Below, piece after piece: positions 5,152-7,824 of a stretch of 7,824 bases of DNA. The translations under genes were made by a program, and so were the position numbers. The notes below the pieces were generated by a model. The model worked only from the letters and a program-made list of their open reading frames with translations. It searched no databases and was not told where the DNA came from. The stretch lies in assembly GCA_008297795.1 (NCBI GenBank), contig VBQP01000035.1, positions 1 through 7,824 on the forward strand. Direction: 5' to 3'. The DNA is from Thermoplasmata archaeon (GTDB lineage Archaea; Thermoplasmatota; E2; UBA202; DSCA01). Within the stretch, counting starts at the first letter, position 1, and each line of letters begins with the position of its first letter.

Positions 5152-7649
5152 AGGTTTATGCAGAATATATCTTCCAGTTCGTCTTTACCAGAGTTACCAG
5201 CCATGTCATATGCAACAACACTCAAATCACATTTCCCTATGGATGGATTCCATTCATATTCATAGGTACTGCCGCCATTTCCGTATATTGTCTTCCTGGC
5301 TCCGCCTGCATTTATGTCTATATGGTCTATGTCTGAAAAATCATCTGTTGCACGTATTTCGACTGTTATCTTCCCGACCACAATTGTATTGTATGGGAGA
5401 GGAACAAATGATATCGGAATGGGAGGTATGATTTCCCTTCCGGCAATATTGAGGTAAAGGTAACCTTTCTCGGGTCTTTTTATTTCAACAGTGGGGGAAG
5501 TTTTGTCGACTGTGAAATTGTCCGATATTGCCCATCCCGTGTTGCCTGCGTCATCGGTAGCATTTATCCTTATCATATAGTCTCCGTTTTCCCAGTCGCC
5601 TATTCCGTATGTATATTTTCCCGTATTAGAAGCACCTTCCACCATGTTCTTCCACGTGCTGCCTGCATGGCTGTATGATATCCATATTGTGCCGTCAAGG
5701 TCTTTGTCAACATCGTCGCTTGCGTTCCAGAAAATAACAAGGTTCTGCCCCCCGCCAAGAACCTCGCCCCCTCTGGGCTGGTCTATTATTATTGTCGGGG
5801 GTGAGTTATCGAGGATAAACTGCCCGGAGATGTTGCTGCCGTTATTGCCTGCCTCGTCTGCTGCAACCACCTGAAGCATGTATGAACCATCATTAAATGA
5901 AAATGTATTCCATTCATATGTGCCTGTGTTGTTAAGTCCTGAAGCGATTTCCGTGCTTTCATTTCCTTCTATCAGATAAAGAGAAATACTGCCGTTCAAA
6001 TTGTCGTCAACGTTATCAGATGCATTCCATTCAACTGTTACAATGCCCTTCACATAACCTCCCGAAGGGGAGTATATGTTCACTGAAGGGGCTGTCTTGT
6101 CTATCTTTACAGGGATGGAGTCTTCTGTCTCATATCCGGCATAATCTTTTGCATAGAACGAGAAAGTGTGATTTCCTTCTATTGTTATGAGGAAATAACC
6201 ATTGTAATCCTTCCATGTGCCATCGTCTATCCTGTATTTTATGCTCTCAACGCCAGATGCATTGTCATCTGCAGAAAGTGTTACTTCCACATTTCCGTTA
6301 TACCATCCGTGCTCGCCGCCGGGCGAAGCAGGCTGGAGGAAACATTCTATCGAAGGCGCGGATTTATCTATGTTTACTTCTGTGTGCTTCACCCCCTCTT
6401 TATTTCCTGCTGCGTCAACAGAGTAATAATACACCCTATGTGCTCCCTCGTCAGAGATGTTGAAAGTGCCGTTGTATTCTGTCCATACTCCCCGGTCTAT
6501 TCTGTAGTATGTGCGAACCACTCCCGAATTGTTATCAGATGGAGTAATCATGACGCTCACATTTCCCGTGAACCATCCGTGCTCACCGTAAGTGCCGCTT
6601 AAATTGCATGAGGTGAAAGGCGGGAATAAGTCAATCATATTTATGAGAGGATACATATCTGCATTGCCCCCTCCAGAAATGTTGTATGGCAAATCAACTA
6701 TTCCGTCACTATTGTTATCATATGCCCCCTCTGCAGGTTCATCAAAATCGCTCCAGTAATTTCCTTCCTGAATTGTTCCGTTGTACCACACATTACCGCA
6801 TTCGTCATATGCACTGTGTGAATTTTCAATAAAATCGTTGTGATATATGATATTTGAATTCGGCATGCAGCCGCTCACGGCGGGAATGTATATGCCATAT
6901 TCGTTGTTTAAAATTACGCAATCAACTATCGTCGAATTGCTGCATCCTCGTATTTCCATACCTTTATCATTTTCACTTATTGTGCAACCCTCCACTTTGA
7001 AATGCGGGGCATGCGCCAGTATAATACCATTTTGGGAGTTATTGATTATATCACAATTCAAAATCTCCATACCACCAGAGGAGGTGTTTATGCCCGCTTC
7101 CACATTATCAATTATTGAGCAATTCTCTATTGTGACAAAAGTAGAGGAGGGTGTATATATCCCAAGCGCGTTATGAGATACTGTACAGTTCAAAATGCGG
7201 GTATTATTTGAGAGCCAGCAGCCAATACCATTAACATTTTCCGTGATGGTGCAGTTGAATACCGTCACGTTATTAGAATATATGAATATCCCTGCATCAG
7301 GATATCCACTGTTTTTGATTACAAATCCTGAAATATTGACTCCATTTCCAGTTATGGAGACAACATCGTCTGCATCTCCTCCATCTATTATTGCACCTTC
7401 TCCAATAACATTTACTGATTTGTTGATATTCACATTTTCGTAATATATGCCGTATTCCACAACTATTGTGTCGCCGTCGCTTGCATTGTCCAATGCATCC
7501 TGGATTGCCGTATAATCTCCTGTGCCGTCGGCTGAAACATATATGGTCCCGCCCTGGGCAGCCGGCTCATCGGCAATCACAAACATGAAGGATAGAGCAG
7601 ATACTAAAAATATAACAATGAGCCCTTGTGACATTCTTTTGCTATTCAT
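5148..7649 (-). CDS. Secreted NosD-like beta-helix protein with OmpL47-like and Ig-like repeats
   Basis: An 833-residue exported protein of unknown substrate. Residues 1-26 are a signal peptide (K4, R5, then a hydrophobic run ending near A26). Residues 35-335 form a right-handed parallel beta-helix of the NosD/pectate-lyase class: it opens TIYVSADGTGDYTAIQDAL, has coils with NCTI-like turns about every 22 residues, and closes with the GNYWSDF...DGIVDLPYNISGG...YPL motif of archaeal NosD-like proteins. Residues 345-429 and 432-518 are two OmpL47-like repeats (GEHGW, YRID, EG.H, K/D.AG). Residues 518-826 are three Ig-like repeats with (V/I)xWNASD and DKT.P linkers. No C-terminal membrane anchor is visible. 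About 29 N-glycosylation sequons fit an extracellular site. The start at 7649 is preferred over an in-frame ATG at 7799 because it gives the signal peptide and has GGTGG four bases upstream. Such proteins bind or process polysaccharide or surface ligands; activity is not predictable. Confidence 0.85.
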   Translation of the reverse strand: MNSKRMSQGLIVIFLVSALSFMFVIADEPAAQGGTIYVSADGTGDYTAIQDALDNASDGDTIVVEYGIYYENVNINKSVNVIGEGAIIDGGDADDVVSITGNGVNISGFVIKNSGYPDAGIFIYSNNVTVFNCTITENVNGIGCWLSNNTRILNCTVSHNALGIYTPSSTFVTIENCSIIDNVEAGINTSSGGMEILNCDIINNSQNGIILAHAPHFKVEGCTISENDKGMEIRGCSNSTIVDCVILNNEYGIYIPAVSGCMPNSNIIYHNDFIENSHSAYDECGNVWYNGTIQEGNYWSDFDEPAEGAYDNNSDGIVDLPYNISGGGNADMYPLINMIDLFPPFTSCNLSGTYGEHGWFTGNVSVMITPSDNNSGVVRTYYRIDRGVWTEYNGTFNISDEGAHRVYYYSVDAAGNKEGVKHTEVNIDKSAPSIECFLQPASPGGEHGWYNGNVEVTLSADDNASGVESIKYRIDDGTWKDYNGYFLITIEGNHTFSFYAKDYAGYETEDSIPVKIDKTAPSVNIYSPSGGYVKGIVTVEWNASDNVDDNLNGSISLYLIEGNESTEIASGLNNTGTYEWNTFSFNDGSYMLQVVAADEAGNNGSNISGQFILDNSPPTIIIDQPRGGEVLGGGQNLVIFWNASDDVDKDLDGTIWISYSHAGSTWKNMVEGASNTGKYTYGIGDWENGDYMIRINATDDAGNTGWAISDNFTVDKTSPTVEIKRPEKGYLYLNIAGREIIPPIPISFVPLPYNTIVVGKITVEIRATDDFSDIDHIDINAGGARKTIYGNGGSTYEYEWNPSIGKCDLSVVAYDMAGNSGKDELEDIFCINL
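5172..6098 (-). repeat. Three Ig-like repeats at the C-terminus of the secreted protein
   Basis: Three units of roughly 100-110 residues begin with DK(T/S)(A/S)P or DNSPP linkers (residues about 518, 614 and 715). The first two are close copies: W541-N-A-S-D-N-V-D-D-N-L and W641-N-A-S-D-D-V-D-K-D-L are exactly 100 residues apart, and both end in a D(E/D)AGN turn. The third is more diverged, with an inserted segment rich in proline and isoleucine (about 738-755), but keeps DDFSDIDHI and YDMAGNSG. They probably act as a stalk or a binding module. Confidence 0.7.
6096..6617 (-). repeat. Two tandem OmpL47-like domain repeats
   Basis: Two units of about 90 residues (345-429 and 432-518) share GEHGW(F/Y)(T/N)GNV, SGV, YRID, W, YNG, EG.H and an (A/K)DxAG turn. 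The GEHGW codons lie at 6573-6587 and 6303-6317, exactly 270 bases apart, with near-identical DNA around them, which suggests duplication of one domain. In other proteins this domain occurs on cell-surface or secreted polypeptides beside carbohydrate-active or adhesive modules. Confidence 0.7.
6645..7547 (-). repeat. Beta-helix coil repeats (PbH1/NosD-like) in the secreted protein
   Basis: Codes for residues 35-335. Coil-like units repeat with a cysteine at 133, 155, 177, 199, 222 and 244, i.e. every 22-23 residues, mostly in the context N-C-(T/S/D)-(I/V). This is the ladder expected when equivalent side chains stack on successive turns of a right-handed parallel beta-helix. The DNA copies are diverged, so this is a protein-level repeat. 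Confidence 0.75.
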
Positions 7650-7653
7650 TTTT

Positions 7654-7658
7654 CCACC
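7654..7658 (-). promoter_or_regulatory. Shine-Dalgarno that fixes the start of the secreted protein
   Basis: On the minus strand GGTGG ends four bases before the ATG at 7649. It separates this start, which exposes the signal peptide at once, from an in-frame ATG 150 bases further upstream that would bury it. Confidence 0.6.
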
Positions 7659-7688
7659 GTTGCTATGTGATGGTAAAACAAATACTCT

Positions 7689-7696
7689 TTTAAAAT
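7689..7696 (-). promoter_or_regulatory. TATA-like box for the secreted-protein gene
   Basis: TTTTAAAA is centred about 43 bases ahead of the ATG at 7649. With the usual archaeal spacing transcription would begin near 7666, giving a leader of about 17 bases that contains the GGTGG ribosome site. The element is a symmetrical AT-rich word, so the assignment is moderate. Confidence 0.45.
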
Positions 7697-7716
7697 GTTT
7701 GCTATCTGTGTGTTCC

Positions 7717-7728
7717 TGCCTGCAGGCA
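7717..7728. promoter_or_regulatory. Perfect 12-bp palindrome, candidate operator
   Basis: TGCCTGCAGGCA reads the same on both strands. It lies between the two divergent TATA boxes and ends five bases before the plus-strand TATA, over the region where BRE/TFB would bind. A dimeric regulator bound here could control the rightward gene or both genes. No second copy was seen elsewhere in the window. Function is inference. Confidence 0.35.
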
Positions 7729-7733
7729 AAAGC

Positions 7734-7742
7734 ATTATATAT
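7734..7742 (+). promoter_or_regulatory. TATA box for the right-edge gene
   Basis: ATTATATAT is centred about 26 bases before the ATG at 7764, the exact archaeal TATA-to-start distance, and is preceded by the purine-rich GGCAAAAG, a possible BRE. No Shine-Dalgarno lies before the ATG. This indicates a leaderless transcript starting at 7764. Confidence 0.65.
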
Positions 7743-7763
7743 GTCTTCAATTTTGCTGAACGC

Positions 7764-7824
7764 ATGAAGATACTTCTCATATACCCGAAGCTGGAGCACG
7801 GAGTCACGACCCAGAGAGACAGCA
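7764..7824 (+). CDS. Start of a gene, possibly a B12-binding radical SAM protein (first 20 codons only)
   Basis: The frame from the ATG stays open to the window end and reads MKILLIYPKLEHGVTTQRDS. The opening MKILLIYP is the first beta-strand common to cobalamin-binding-domain radical SAM proteins, although some glycosyltransferases and other Rossmann-like proteins start similarly. The start is backed by a TATA box at the leaderless distance. Only 20 codons are visible, so the family call is tentative; that a gene begins here is better supported. It is divergent from the secreted beta-helix protein. Confidence 0.5.
   Translation, partial: MKILLIYPKLEHGVTTQRDS

Noticed and set aside
5135..5431. 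Plus-strand open frame of 98 codons after dph2
   Set aside because: It runs antisense to the final Ig-like domain of the secreted protein, starts inside dph2 and has no recognisable protein features.
6168..6602. A 144-codon plus-strand open frame inside the secreted-protein gene
   Set aside because: It is opposite the repeat domains, and its His/Cys/Arg-rich composition is what the complement of those repeats gives; no ribosome site or promoter.
6645..7547. Regularly spaced repeats as a possible CRISPR array
   Set aside because: The repetition is at the protein level (beta-helix coils) with diverged DNA and no constant direct repeat or unique spacers.
7650..7799. In-frame 50-codon N-terminal extension of the secreted protein starting at 7799
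   Set aside because: It would bury the signal peptide, run across the divergent promoter region and overlap the right-edge gene; the ATG at 7649 has a Shine-Dalgarno and gives a proper signal sequence.

Overview
The window looks like a piece of a euryarchaeal chromosome, most likely from an uncultured Thermoplasmatota-type lineage. The clues are archaeal versions of diphthamide synthase Dph2, Hpt-type purine phosphoribosyltransferase and MfnA-type PLP decarboxylase, a pairing of IMPase-like and NAD kinase genes, TATA-type promoters about 25 bases ahead of leaderless starts, AGA/AGG arginine and ATA isoleucine codon preference, and a secreted NosD-like beta-helix protein with OmpL47-like and Ig-like repeats. 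The taxonomic placement is inference; no rRNA or ribosomal protein gene is present.

Left edge (1-467, minus): the N-terminal 155 codons of a nitroreductase-family flavoprotein, cut by the window end. Its promoter and that of the next operon lie back to back in an 80-base gap (468-547).

Centre (548-5151, plus): one compact six-gene operon in which every gene overlaps the next by 4 to 29 bases and only one promoter is visible. The order is IMPase-like phosphatase, NAD kinase, JAMM/MPN metalloprotease, MfnA-like decarboxylase, purine phosphoribosyltransferase and Dph2. The first two probably set the NAD/NADP balance. The others point to isopeptide removal (possibly SAMP), beta-alanine/CoA or tyramine synthesis, purine salvage, and modification of elongation factor 2.

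Right (5148-7649, minus): an 833-residue exported protein made of a signal peptide, a parallel beta-helix of NosD type, a NosD-like closing motif, two OmpL47-like repeats and three Ig-like repeats. It converges on dph2 and their stop codons overlap. Upstream of it (7650-7763) is a divergent promoter region with a perfect 12-bp palindrome, followed by the first 20 codons of a plus-strand gene that may be a B12-binding radical SAM protein.

I see no CRISPR array, RNA gene, insertion sequence or clear phage element. Most of the window is archaeal housekeeping. The less ordinary parts are the fully overlapping operon with its IMPase/NADK pair and JAMM gene, and the modular surface protein.
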